Origin: Cyanophora paradoxa
Taxonomy: Eukaryota; Glaucocystophyceae; Cyanophorales; Cyanophoraceae
Length of the DNA: 64,000 nt
NCBI GenBank assembly: GCA_004431415.1
Contig: QPMI01000261.1
Location: forward strand, 1-64,000
Direction: 5' to 3'
The notes beneath the pieces were generated by a model. It made no database searches. It was not told where the DNA came from and saw only the letters and a program-made list of their open reading frames with translations. The first letter of the stretch is position 1, and each line of letters begins with the position of its first letter. Below, in pieces: positions 34,042 through 45,014 of this stretch. Position numbers and translations under genes: made by a program.

Positions 34042-36647
34042 ATGGGCGTGGGCGCGCGGGTAGCCGCACCAGAGGGGTCTATAATTACCTGTTCGTCTAG
34101 TGCGCAGGGTGCATTGCTGATTTCTCCCGCACCCGCAGTCGTCGCGATACATAGCACAAGTCACTTCGAGCCGCTCGATCAACCGCTTCCTTCAGAGAGC
34201 TTTCGTCGCCCCGAACCTCCCCCAGAGACTCCATCCGCGCCATCCCCTGCGCCCGCCACACCGGCGGAGCTCAAGGTAAAGATCAAGCAGATCCACGCAG
34301 ACCCTACCATCTCAGCGCAAGAAAAAGTGCCGGTTTCCCCGCGCTCTCACGCTCACGCGCGCTGAGACTGCACCAGGCACGCAAAGTGCAGATGCTTATG
34401 GCGGGGAAGTGGATGCTCAAGAATGGTGCCTCGCCGCATGCGCCTTTCCTGAATTCTACCGTAAAGCGGATGCACGTGCGCCAGACTATTCGGGATATGA
34501 AAGCCCGGGCACGCCGACCCCAGGCGCGTTCTTTTTTTCCTTTTTCCAGCAACGTAGTTGCGGTTTTCTAGAAGCTCGGTCTGACGCAGACTGCAACGGC
34601 AGGGAGCCCGCGAAGGAGAGCGGACAGCGCGGCCTCGCAGTCGGAGGGGGCGGGGGCGGGGGCGGGGGAGGAGGAGGCGATAACGGAGGAGGAGCGGGCG
34701 GCGACGTACCACACGAGCGGCAACCTCGGGTGCTCGCACTACAGGAGGAACTGCAAGCTGCGCGCCAAGTGCTGCGGCAAGATCTTCTCCTGCCGCTTCT
34801 GCCACGGTCAGCCCGCTCTTCCTCCCCCCGCTCCCCCGCCCCGCCCGACGCGGCTGCGGGGGCCAGACGAGGCGACGGGCCACGCGATGGACCGGTGCGG
34901 GGCGGCGCCGGCCGGCCCTCCCCCCCGGGCGGCGGCCCACGGGGCGGGGCGGGGCGACAGGTACGCCACGGAGGAGATGCTGTGCATGCACTGCAAGACC
35001 CTCCAGCCCATCGCCGCCACGTGCCGCAGGTCCCGCCTCCCCCGCCCCGCCCCGCCCCCGCCTCTGCCTCACCCCGCGCCCCCCCAGCTCCAAGTGCAAG
35101 GGGAAGCAGATGGCGAAATGTGCGCGAATCCTTCCCCCCGCGCCTGCCCCTCCCTCTGACGCGGGGGGCGCTCAGACTACTGCGAGACATGTGCGCGCGG
35201 CCCCGCGCTTCCGAGGGGGGCCCGGGTGGGATGTTGCGGGGTGCTTGCTCCGGTTTCCAACCCACACATCGATCCGGGGCGGTCTCTCGCGTGGCCGCCT
35301 CGGGGGAAACGGTGGGGAGAGCGCCTCGCTGCTCCTACTATGGCCACCGCGCCTCCGATCGCGCGAGCCTCCACGCGGCGAGGAGATCCCCCGCCCCCCG
35401 CCCCCGGCCCCCTTCCCGTCTCCACTCTAGCGCTAGCGCCGCCGCGTGTTCCCCGGGCCTCGCCGGCGGGGCGGGGTGCTGAGAGGCCTCGCGGGGCAGG
35501 CAAGTTCCTGGACGACGACCCCGAGAAGGAGATCTACCACTGCGAGCACTGCAACAGCGCGCCCCGCCCCGCTCCGCCCCGCCCCGCTCGCCAGCCCCGG
35601 CTCACGCGCCCCGCCCGCGCAGTCTGCCGCATCGGGAAGGGACTCGGCATCGACTACTTCCACTGCAACAAGTGGTGCGGGCGGGGCGTGGGGCGGGGCG
35701 GGTGCGCGATGGGTCAAGGCTGAGGTGCGGGACGCAGCAACGCGTGCATGAGCACGTCACTGAGGAACCACCGCTGCGTCGAGCGCTCCCTCGAGAGCGA
35801 CTGCGCGCCCGCCCCCCGCCCTCCCAGCCGGCGGGGCGCTGAGGGCGGGGCAGGCCCGATCTGCCACCACTACATGTTCACGAGCACGACGCCGGTGATG
35901 TTCCTGGCGTGCGGGCACTGCATGCACGTCGCCTGCTTCGAGCAGTACACCATGACCAACTACGTCTGCCCCATCTGCTCAAAGTCCCTCGTCCGCCCCG
36001 CCCCGCCCCGCCGCGCGCCGCGGCGCCTCAGGCTGGTGGGGCAGGGGGACATGAGCGCGTACTTCGCGCGGCTGGACGAGCACCTCGCCCAGGAGCAGAT
36101 GCCCGACGAGTACTCCGACATGCGCAGGTCCCCCCCGCCCCCGCCCCTCCCCGCCCCGCCCCCCGCCACCACGCTCTGGCCCCGTCCCTCGTTCCCAACC
36201 CACACATCGATCCGGGGCGGTCTCTCGCGTGGCCGCCTCGGGGGAAACGGTGGGGAGAGCGCCTCGCTGCTCCTACTATGGCTACCGCGCCTCCGATCGC
36301 GCGAGCCTCCACGCGGCGAGGAGATCCCCCGACCCACGCCCCCCGCCCCGCCACTCTCTTCCCGCCTTTCCCCTCCCCCGCTCTCTTCCCGCCTCCCTCC
36401 TCCTCGGCCTCGCGGGATTGGCGGGGCGTGACGCGGGGGCGGCGGCAGCAACATCTTCTGCAGCGACTGCGAGCAGAAATCGACGGCCAAGTTCCACTTC
36501 ATGTGCGCGGGGCCGGCGCGTGGGGCGGCTCGGGGGGCGGTGGCGGGGCGCCTCAGGCGGGGCGGGCGCAGGTACCACAAGTGCGTGCACTGCGGCTCCT
36601 ACAACACCAAGGTCCTCGGCCACCTCAACGCCCGCGTTGGCTCCTGA
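34042..36647 (+). CDS. RCHY1: CHY/RING zinc-finger E3 ubiquitin ligase, RCHY1/Pirh2/MIEL1 type
   Basis: Domain order is that of the family. After a Pro-rich N-terminus comes KIKQIHADPTISAQEK | ARKVQMLMAGKWM. The CHY finger follows: TSGNLGCSHYRRNCKLRAKC, CGKIFSCRFCH, DEATGHAMDR, YATEEMLCMHCKTLQPIA. The CTCHY part is KFLDDDPEKEIYHCEHC, CRIGKGLGIDYFHCN, NACMSTSLRNHRCVERSLES. The RING reads CHHYMFTSTTPVMFLACGHC, MHVACFEQYTMTNYVCPICS. The C-terminal zinc ribbon is NIFCSDCEQKSTAKFHF | YHKCVHCGSYNTKVLGHLNA. All zinc ligands appear intact. In other organisms these ligases ubiquitinate transcription factors such as p53 or MYB30; the target here is unknown. The start is uncertain (34042 or 33943). Two of its introns contain the same 137-bp block (35257-35393 and 36195-36331). 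Confidence 0.9.
35257..35393 (+). repeat. Intronic direct repeat, copy 1
   Basis: A 137-bp block in an intron of the RCHY1-like gene, beginning CCAACCCACACATCGATCC and ending GGCGAGGAGATCCCCCG. It matches copy 2, 938 bp downstream, without gaps and with one substitution (C at 35345 versus T at 36283). Outside the block the two introns diverge. Confidence 0.95.
36195..36331 (+). repeat. Intronic direct repeat, copy 2
   Basis: Second copy of the block at 35257-35393, in a later intron of the same gene, between the exons DEYSDMR and NIFCSDCEQK. Same orientation and the same relative placement before a C-rich tract and the acceptor. Confidence 0.95.
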
Positions 36648-38330
36648 ACCCCCGCCCCTAGCGCCTCAAGCCCCCCCGCTCCCCACCTCCCCCCTTCCCA
36701 ACTTCTCCTGTATTTACACCTCCCCGTCTCTTTTCTTCCATGCAGTAAGTTCGATTTCTCGTAGGTGGGTCTGGTATACTAATCCAGCATTAGCTGTTGC
36801 CCTGCAACGATGTATCTTGGCACTCATGATCCATGTATTAGTTTAAGCTACAGCAGCCTTTTCGCTACATAGGGCAAGGTTCCAGGACGGGCCACCGGGT
36901 ATGTAGCCTAGTTTAGTGTACGTAGCCTAGTAGGTTCACACGATCGTCCAAAGGATCGATCAACCAGGCAAATCATCTCTGATCATGATCATGATCACCG
37001 CTGTGTCAGTGTTTCACTGAGTCATGTCCGTGACTTCAAGTAATGCAAGCCTTGAAAAATCACATGAGCTCGAGAATATGAATTTTCAAAAAGTTCCCGG
37101 AAACGTGCCAGGTTGCCAAGTGGGCAACTTGCCATTGCAATTGGCAGGCCGCTGACCCGCGCTGGGCCTCAAAAGTTCGAATACTCATGATCAGACTCTG
37201 AGAATGGAATCCGATCATGATCATGTTCAGTCTCTGGGGGGTGCGATGAATCGGGATCATGGAATCCGATCAGAATCCGAATCAGTATGATCATTGAATC
37301 GAACATGAACAGGTGCCTGCAGTCCGACGGTCACTGAGCCTCCGAGGGCTCGGATCCGGATCGGAGTGCCAGGACCCGGGAAACGTATACGAACTTTGAA
37401 GCCTTGAAGAGAGCCCCGGGTCGCGTGCACGTGCGGGGGCCGGACATTTATAATTACATGGCCTTTCAAAAGTGTGCCATGCCATGATGAGTGAGGATTG
37501 CCAACTGGCAATTGCAATTAGAACCGTTGAACGTTGACCGTTGCAATTGATCATGATCATGAACCTTGCAATTGTGAACCCGGCGAACCCAATTGGAACC
37601 TTGCCTTGATCATGAAGCTCAGCGCTAGCGGCTGTGACTCATTGGATCAGTCGGACGTGACCTGGTGAACTTGAGATCCGACCGTCGGACGGTCAATTCA
37701 AGTTTTCTGAACTTCGGAATAGTCTCTGGGGGGGTGCGGGGGGGCCCGGCCGCGGGGCGGAGCTGCTTGTTGGACGTGAACTTCAGTGATCATGAACCTT
37801 CGAACCGTTGCCAGCAATTGCAAGTTGAACCTTGCCAGGCTTCTAACTTAGTAAGTTGACCCGCTGGCCAGTTGGGTCAAGTTTAATTTAATTTTAAATT
37901 TGTACATGTGCATGCGCACGTGCCCTTCATGATCAGCTCTTTCATGCCCACTGCCTCCGCGACATCCACCGCGCCCTCCAGACCTATTTCCGGACCTGGT
38001 TCCCGCAACTGCCAAATTTCTGAGAAATACCGGAAATCGCCCCATCTAGGCTTCAGACGGGCCGGACGTTAGGCCCCATTTTCCCGCGCGAGAGCTGCAG
38101 CCCGCGGCCGGATAGTTTAATTCGTGCCCTAAACCATTGGTCATGAATCATTGAATCTTCGATCATCTTGTGGGCGACTCAGTGACTCGCGCGCGATCGG
38201 CGATGCGAGGGACCCACGGGCCACGACTGGCCCGGGTGAAAAAATGTTCAGCGGTGAAAAACTGCAGGTTTGGATTCCACTAGATCGGTACTAGGCATGA
38301 TCATGACATGATGGTTCAACGAACCGCTGT
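36648..38330. other. Lower-GC intergenic island with GATC palindromes
   Basis: About 1.7 kb with a base composition near even, in contrast to the very GC-rich genes on both sides. The palindrome TGATCATGA or close variants recur, for example near 36980-36996, 37214-37227, 37547-37562, 37790-37797, 37927-37936 and 38298-38308, along with many GAATCCGATCA, TTGCAATTG and GTTGAACCTT pieces. No conserved reading frame or RNA gene was recognised. It may be a decayed repeat or a regulatory or replication-related spacer. Confidence 0.6.
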
Positions 38331-41300
38331 CTACTGACTGTTGTACATGTGGTTTCTGTGTGGGCACTGACATGCTTGAAGAAATGCTGCGGCGCAGCGT
38401 GCGCGGGCCGCCCGGCGGCTATGTGCGCGTTTTCTTCGCCTGTGACCCGCGATCCGCCTCCCGCTCCGCCCGCCCGATGCCCCCGTCAACCCCGGCCGCC
38501 GCCCCGCCCGGCGCCCGCTTCCCCCCCCCGCCGCCGCCGCCGCCGTCCTCGCCGCCGTCAGCGACGGCGGCGGCGCCGATGGCGGCCGGGCGGGGGTGCA
38601 GGAGGGCGCGAGGGCGCCGTCCGCCGAGGCGGGGTCGCCGCCGGCGCGGCGGGGCGTGGCGGGCCCCGCGGGGCCGGGCTCCTCGGGGCGGCTGCGGGAG
38701 GGCCCCGGCTGGGGCTCCCCCGTGGCGGAGGCGGGGGGCCGGGGGGCGACGTCGGGGGAGCGGTCGGCGGGGATGGCGTGCTGCTTGAGGATCTCGGGGG
38801 TGCTGGCGCGCGCGGCGGCCGCCTCGAGGACGATGACCTTGTCGTTCTCCAGCCGGAACGTCGCGTACTCCGCCTCGCACCCCTCGCACATCGACGCCAG
38901 CTCCCGCAGGTTCCTGCCCCCCGCCTCAGCCCCCCCGAGGCCCCGCCCCGCCCCCCCGCCCCGCCCACCGGATCTTCTTCCCGTTGAACTCGACGACCTG
39001 GACGTTGGCGCTGCGCGGGGCGCTCGGGGCTCGGGGCTCGGGGCGGGGCGGGACGGGGCGGGGCGGACAAGGCGAGCTGGTAGCCGATGTTGACGTTGGC
39101 GGCGAGGACCTGGCTGAGGAGCACCACCTGCTCCTCCACCTCGCTCAGCATCCCTGCGCCCCCGCCAGTCAGCGCCGCGTGGGGTGGGGTGGCGGGGCGG
39201 GGGGCGGGGCGGGGCGGGCCGTCGAGGGCGATGTTGCAGAGCTTGACGGGGGCCTTGGTCTCCCAGTCCTTCCCGTACTCGTTGCGCAGGTACGGCTGCG
39301 ACAGCGGCACGAACACCTGCCCCCGCCCCTGAGCCCCCGCCCCCTCGCTCCCCGGCCCCGCCGCCCGCACCAGGCCGGCGAAGATGTCTGGGGGTGCGGG
39401 GGTGAGGGGCGGGGGGCGGCGGGCGGGGGGCCGGGGGGCGGACAGTAGGAGGGGAGCTGGTCGTAGAGGTGGACGGGGACGAGCTGCCGCACGAGGTCCA
39501 CCATCACCGAGACCTCGAGCACCTGCCCGCCCCCCCGCTCGCCCCGCCTCGCCCCGGGGCCGGGGCGGGGCCGGGGGCGCGGGGGCGGGCCTGGCCGTCG
39601 CGGAGGAGGGTGAGGTGGCAGGAGTCGGAGATGAACTTCTGCGAGGTCAGGTACCGGAAGGCGATCCGCTCCCCCTTCCGGAACGGGATCGTCCCGTCGT
39701 TCGCCACCTCCACCCCTGCGGTGCGCGCTCGCCCGCGCTCCCCGCCCCGCGGCGGGCGGCGGGGGCGCGCCGTCGATGCGGAGGAGGACGTCGCCCTTGC
39801 GCAGGACCCGAGTCGCCGGCGCCAGCGGCTGCACCTTCGACACGTACACCCCCGTCTGCAGCCCCGTCGGAGCACGCGGGGCGGCGCCCGGCGAGGCGGG
39901 GCGGGGCGGGCGCACCATGCCGGGGGGCATCTGCAGGGAGCGGCGGAACTGCTCGTTCTCGAGGGCCTGCCCTGCGGGGCGCGTCGCCTCCCCGGGGGGC
40001 GCGGGGCGGGGCGGGGGGGCGGACAGTAGAAGCCGATGCTGCAGAGGCCGGTGTAGCGGCCTGCGGCGGCTGTGAGGGGGGGCGGGGCGCCCGGGGCCCC
40101 CTCTTGAGACGTTCTACGAGAAACTCGAATTCATGATCACCGTGGACGGCGATGTCCTTGAGGAAGTGCTCGATGACGGGCACCGGGATGATATCTGCCG
40201 CCCCCGCGTCACACGAGCCCAGGCGCCCCGCGCGGACCCGAGCTGACGCGCACATCCGATGTTGTCTGCACGCGGAGGGGGCGGGGGTGAGGGCGGGGTT
40301 GAGGGGGCGGGGGCGGGGGTGCGGGGCGGGACCGGCGTCGGCGAGGGTCTCGAAAGCGACGCCGATGACCTTGCCGTTTCGGAAGGCAGGCCCGCCGCTG
40401 TTCCCCGCGTTGATCGCCGCGTCGATCTGGATCGCCAGCAGCGACGACGCCGCGTGGCTGTACGTCTGGATCTCCACCCGGCTCACCACCCCGCCTGGCC
40501 CCGGCCCCGTCACCGCCCTGCTCCGTCCCCTGCCCTCCACCGGCTCCCGCGCTGCCCCGCAGCCCCCGCACCCGTCACGCTGATGTTGTCCCTGCGAGGA
40601 GGACGCGTGTCAGCGCGCTTCGGCGCAGGTGGCGGCTAGGCGCGTCTCAGTGCTGAGCGCACCCGCCGGTGGGATCTACGGGGGGCGGGGCGTCAGGGGC
40701 GGCGGGGTTGGGGGCGGGCGGGGGCCGCACAGCCGACGACGATGACGCTCTCCTGCAGGTTCTGGGGCCGGTGGGGTGAGGCGCGGAGAGGGGGTAGGGG
40801 CGGGCGGCGGGGGGGAGGGCGGGGGGGCGGGCCACGCACCGGGACGCCCCCGAACTCGAGAGGGATGACTCGGTGCCTGGCGCGGGGTGAGCGGGTGAGG
40901 GGGGTTGGGGGCGGGGCGGGGCGGGCCAGAAGTGGTCGGTGTCGACGGTGAGGATGGCGAGGTCGAGCTCGTGGCCGACGGCGAGCACCCGCGCCGTCAC
41001 CTTCTCCGGCGACCCGTGCTTCCGCACCAGCACCGACGTCTGCCCCGCACCTCACGCCCCGCCCCCGCCCCGCCCCCGCCCCCGCCACCCGCACCTGGTT
41101 CGCGATTCCGTGCGCTGCCGGCCGGCGCCCGGCGGTGAGCACGCGGGGGAGCGGGCTGCCGCGCTCGAGGGGGAAATAATACCGTTTGTGATGATCCTCC
41201 GCCCGCTGATGACGAAGCCGCTAGCTGTTGTCTTCATTTGCCTGAGGCGCCGGTCAGAATTCAAGATACGTACGTGCTGCGCACCGAGCCCTTGCACCGT

Positions 41301-41507
41301 TTCTGCACGAAGTATGAGAACAGCGCCCTTAAGAGTGCCGGTTTCGCACGGCACGAACCATTTGCCAAGGCATGGAGTAGTTCGGACTCGTCACCACGCA
41401 GAAAACCTGCACACACACGCGCGCGTCAGCGCTGCTTCGAGCCCCGCTGTGCAGAAACCCTGACCTTCACTATCGATTCCAGTGGAAGGTCGTCCAGAAG
41501 CGTTCTG
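38331..41507 (-). CDS. Deg9-type HtrA serine protease
   Basis: Trypsin-fold protease with PDZ domains, of the eukaryotic Deg9/Nma111-related branch. Ordered exons: [56 protein letters not shown] (catalytic His), [33 protein letters not shown] (Asp), then [20 protein letters not shown] and [20 protein letters not shown] (Ser in GNSGGP), [26 protein letters not shown]-like parts follow: [37 protein letters not shown]...IFAGLVFVPL-type segment ([19 protein letters not shown]); [36 protein letters not shown]. All three catalytic residues are present. The His lies partly in a 20-nt exon. The C-terminal tail is long, Pro/Ala/Arg-rich and unlike the family; its frame to 38331 is uncertain. The start codon is upstream of 41507, possibly with a first exon near 41925. 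Confidence 0.88.
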
Positions 41508-42193
41508 CTGCAAGGACAAGTGCGTCAGAATGCAGTCCATGGTCAACACAAGATACGTCAGGAAGGAAGCAGAATAAAGAGCTGTACTCGCGCTTGCGCG
41601 ACTCACTTCCCATCTCCAAGGATCAGCTGGGGCGGAGCGTGATGCTGCGCAGTCTGCACGCGACAAGACATCACCGCGTTAGCTTCCATAACACTTGGTT
41701 CGCGGAGCAAAATCCCTGCGAACCGCAGTGGGGCTGACGCTCATGGGGTCGCCCTGTCTCCGGCTATGCGCCTACGAACGGTCATCAAGCGCTGCAACGA
41801 AGGATGCCGCGAACGACTGCCCCCTCCCGAGGTGCTCGAAAGCCGCGTGCTTCGGGATGTTCCGTGCGCGCCCTAACCGCGTTCTGGGCGCGTACACGCA
41901 CCAGCGTGTCATTATCGACCTCCATGCGAGCTAGGCTCGCCGAAGGACTCGGGTGGGGCCTCGCCTCTGCCTCGCTCGCGGAGCTGCTGAAAAGAAAACC
42001 CCTCACCGGAGTCGAGCCTTCAATTCGGGGGTCGGGGGGGATAGGGGGGGGGGTCAATCCCGAACTATACTTCTCTACCCAGGGATACCCGCTCGGCCCG
42101 ACGAGTCTCGGTCGGCGTGGTTGTTCTCCGTCTTCAGCACAGCTATTCGGCCTTTGCTAGCTATTCGGCATTTGCTGGCATAGCTAGATACAG
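41508..42193. other. Intergenic / 5' regions, 686 bp
   Basis: This holds the 5' part of the minus-strand protease gene and the promoter of the plus-strand gene at 42194. A minus-strand ATG at 41925 opens a short frame (MEVDNDTLVRVRAQN...) that could be a first exon of the protease, but no conserved sequence supports it. Repeated GCTATTCGGC(A/C)TTTGCT near 42140-42178 is a short tandem duplication. Confidence 0.4.
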
Positions 42194-43114
42194 ATGCCAG
42201 ACCCGCGACTGCAGCTGCAGCTCGCTCACTATGCGTCGCAGCTTGCGCAGCTCAATCCGGCCGCCGCACAAAACTCGACGTTCTTACAGGGCTTTTCGGC
42301 TGGTTTGTTCGCGGCGCTGCAGCACGCAATGAAGCAAAATGTCGATTCCAGCGGGGCAGCGCACAGCGTTGCGCTGCGCGTCCAGGAGGAGCTCAGGCAT
42401 TTATCTGACACGCGGCTACGCCCCCTGGAGCTTCGTGTAAACGAGCTGCAGGGCGCCCTGCGTGCGTTCAAATGTCGATATAGATGCCAGAACGCACGTT
42501 CGCTCACTCTCTCTCAGACGAGCTGCTGCGGGCGACGGAAAGAGACGCGAGCGCGTTTCGCGAGTCGAGCGCGCGGCTGGAGCGGCTGGAGCGCGAGCGG
42601 CTGGAGTCGAGCACAGCCTTTGGTTTCATCCGCTGGGCCTGTTTAGCCAGCTGCCGCGCCGCCGCCACCGCCGTCTCAGGCCTTGTTAGCCAGCTGCCAG
42701 CCTTCCTTGAGCCCCGCCCCGGCGCTCTCGCCCGCGCCTCCCGCATCCTCTGCGCCCTCCTCGTCGTCGAGGCCGTGGACCGGTGCGCGGCCTGCGCCCA
42801 CGCGCGGCGCCGGGCGACGGGGCGGGTGCAGGGGTGCGGGGCGGGTGGCGGTGGCGGGGCGGGCGGTGCGGGTGCAGGTGCGGCTGGCGCGGCTCGTGCT
42901 CTTCTGGCTCGTCGTGTGCGAGCTGCTGCGCGGGGCCGAGCTCCTCCGCGGCGCCGCGTGGCGCCTCCTCCCCGCGAGCCCGCGCCCCGCCCCCGACAGC
43001 GCCCGCTCCCTCCTCTCCGCCGCCCCCTCATCCCCCGGCGCCCCCCGCACGCCCTCCCCCGCCCCCTCCCGCGGCCGCGGCAAGCCCGGCGCCCGCCGCA
43101 GCTGCCCCCGATGA
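42194..43114 (+). CDS. Unrecognised small coiled-coil protein with hydrophobic helices
   Basis: Not matched to a known family. The ATG at 42194 gives MPDPRLQLQLAHYASQLAQL and a helical Gln/Ala/Leu-rich part with FLQGFSAGLFAALQHAMKQN, LRPLELRVNELQGALRAFK. Splicing at 42474 joins YELLRATERDASAFRESSAR, LERLERERLESSTAF, then GLVSQLPAFLEPR, ASRILCALLVVEAVD, and after another intron RLARLVLFWLVVCELLRGAE before a Pro/Ser/Arg-rich tail ending GARRSCPR. The heptad-like LERLERERLES run suggests a coiled coil; ILCALLVVEAV and LVLFWLVVCELL could be membrane helices. Frame consistency across three introns supports a real gene. It is convergent with the C2-GYF gene. Confidence 0.55.
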
Positions 43115-43267
43115 CACCCTCTCCGTCCCTCGAGGCTCGCTCCGCGCCAAGCGTCCAATAGCCGCGAGACTGGGGATTCGAATACTGTGCGTCCGGCGGG
43201 GCGAGTATCGTGCGCGGGCACAGGAGGGGGCGGGGGGAGGGGGGCGGAGAGGGGCGGGGGCGGGGCG

Positions 43268-45014
43268 CTAGCGGGGGAGGAGGGCGGCGATGGCGGGGAA
43301 GTCGACGTCGGGGGAGGGGGCCCAGCCTTCCCAGAGGCGGCGCCCGGGCCCCGGGAGCTGGCGGATGAAGGCGACGTTCTGCGCGAAGTAGCCGGCCTCC
43401 GCCCAGTCCACCATCTCCTCCGCGCTGTGCGGCCCGAACGTCTCGGGGTTCTCCGCGCTGCCCCAACGGAACTCGAACCTCGGCAGCGCCTCCCCCGCCC
43501 CCGGCCCCGCCCCTGCCCCCGCCGGGGAGGCGGCGGGGGTGGGCGGCGCCGCCGACGGGGGCGGAGGCATGGGGTACGCGGGCCCGGGCTGCTTCGCGGG
43601 GGGGACTCTGAGGTCGACGTGGCCCTGGGGGCGGTCGGCGGGGTGGGGGAGGCGGGGGCGCGGCGCGGCTGCGGATCAAGCGCGGACCTCGTCCCCGAGG
43701 GCGACGCTGATGACGCGCGCCCCGCCGGCCTGCGGCGGCGCCATCTGCCGCATCGTCCCGTCCTCCGTCGCGTCGTCTGCGCCGCGCCGGGCGCCTCAGG
43801 CGGGGCGGGGGGGCGGGGCGGGGCCGGGGCGGCGGGGCACCGGTGGCGGTGGGGTCCTCGTCCACGAGGCCCCCCGGCGGCGCCGTCATCGTCTGCCCCC
43901 GCCCTCAGCCGGCGCCGCGCGGCGGGGCCGGCGGGGGCAGTCGCGCGCACGCTGTCGGAGCGGGCGAGCTGGCGGGCCGCGGGTCAGGAGGCGGGGGAGG
44001 AGTCGGGGAGGGGAGCGGGGTGGGACCTGGTTGAGGGGGTGGTCGGCCGGCTGGTCCCAGAGGCGGGAGTAGGTGCCGAGCTGGGACTGCACGTGGGGTC
44101 CTCGAGGTTCTGCGGAGGCCGGTGAGGGCGGGGGCCGGGGCGGGGAGCCGGGGCGGGGGCGCGCCTCAAGGAAGCGGGGCCCGAGGGAGGCGAGCTTCTG
44201 CGCGAACGCCGGATCCATCGTGAACGCCACCTGCCCGCCCCCGCATTCAGCCGCGCGCCCCGCCCCGCCCGGCCCCGCTCCGCCCACCTTGCAGTGCAGC
44301 TTTGTGATCAGCTGCGCGGCCGTCAGCGCCGGCGCGGGCGGGGGGGGGGGGGGTGGGGGGGGGGGGAGGGGGGCGGGTCCGGGGGCGGGGCGCCTTGTCG
44401 GAGTTCTCGGGCTTGAGGGGGAACCAGGTGTCGATGGCGCGCTTCTCGAGGACCATCTTGGCGAAGAAGCAGATGACGGAGCCGAGCACCTTGTGCTTCT
44501 TCTTCGACCCGTTCACCACGTCCAGCCGCAGCGCCTGCGCCCCGCCTCGCACCGGCGCGCCCCCGCCGCAGCCGCGCGGCCGGCGCAGCGCACGGGGTCC
44601 ATGTCCTCCGTCACCTTGACCTCGAACTTCTCGCCCCAGCGCGGGGCCTTCTCCTTGCACACTTGCGTCTTCATCGAGGGGAGATTCGCCAGCGAGAGCC
44701 GGATGTACGGGTACACGCGCGATCCCAACCAGCTCTTCTTGATCTGGGAGACCCGGGGGGAGCGCGGGGGGATCTCTCAATCCAGGCGGCGGTCCGCATG
44801 GGGAGGAGGAAAGCGGACCTTCTCGCACTCGAGAACCTCCACGTGCAGGGTGCCAGCCACATGCACCTGGTGGGGAGGCGGGGAAGAATAAACGCGATGC
44901 GGCCAACCGCTGCCGCCGCGCCGCCGCCGGACGCTGGAGGCGGATGACCTGGTGAGGGAGGATGAACGCGGTGCGGCCCGCCGGCGTGGCGCGCGGAATC
45001 TCTGGCGCGTCCAT
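43268..45014 (-). CDS. C2-domain and GYF-domain protein
   Basis: The start at 45014 gives MDAPEIPRATPAGRTAFILP, HQ, spliced to VHVAGTLHVEVLECEKVRF, YPYIRLSLANLPSMKTQVCK, EKAPRWGEKFEVKVTEDMD, ALRLDVVNGSKKKHKVLGSV and ICFFAKMVLEKRAIDTWFPL, KPENSDK: a C2 beta-sandwich. The middle region includes MDPAFAQKLASLGPRFLEA and Pro/Ala/Arg linkers (LGTYSRLWDQPADHPLNQ). The last exon has RFEFRWGSAENPETFGPHSA, EEMVDWAEAGYFAQNVAFIR and LWEGWAPSPDVDF, the GYF fold (W...E.yGPf...M..W...GYF) that binds proline-rich peptides. A C2 domain would give calcium-dependent or independent membrane binding. Function unknown; both domains are clear by pattern, and colinearity through the linker is inferred from splicing phases and absence of another start. 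Confidence 0.72.
44340..44372. repeat. G-rich run in an intron of the C2-GYF gene
   Basis: About 33 nt almost entirely of G (broken by one T and one A) lie in an intron after the exon ending KPENSDK. On the sense strand this is a poly-C tract. Confidence 0.8.

Noticed and set aside
36648-38330. Intact transposable element
   Set aside because: No transposase or reverse transcriptase frame and no clear terminal inverted repeats; only scattered palindromes.
43268-43570. Stand-alone CD2BP2/Lin1 splicing factor
   Set aside because: The GYF exon resembles CD2BP2, but the upstream N-terminal CD2BP2 signatures are absent and a C2 domain precedes it instead.
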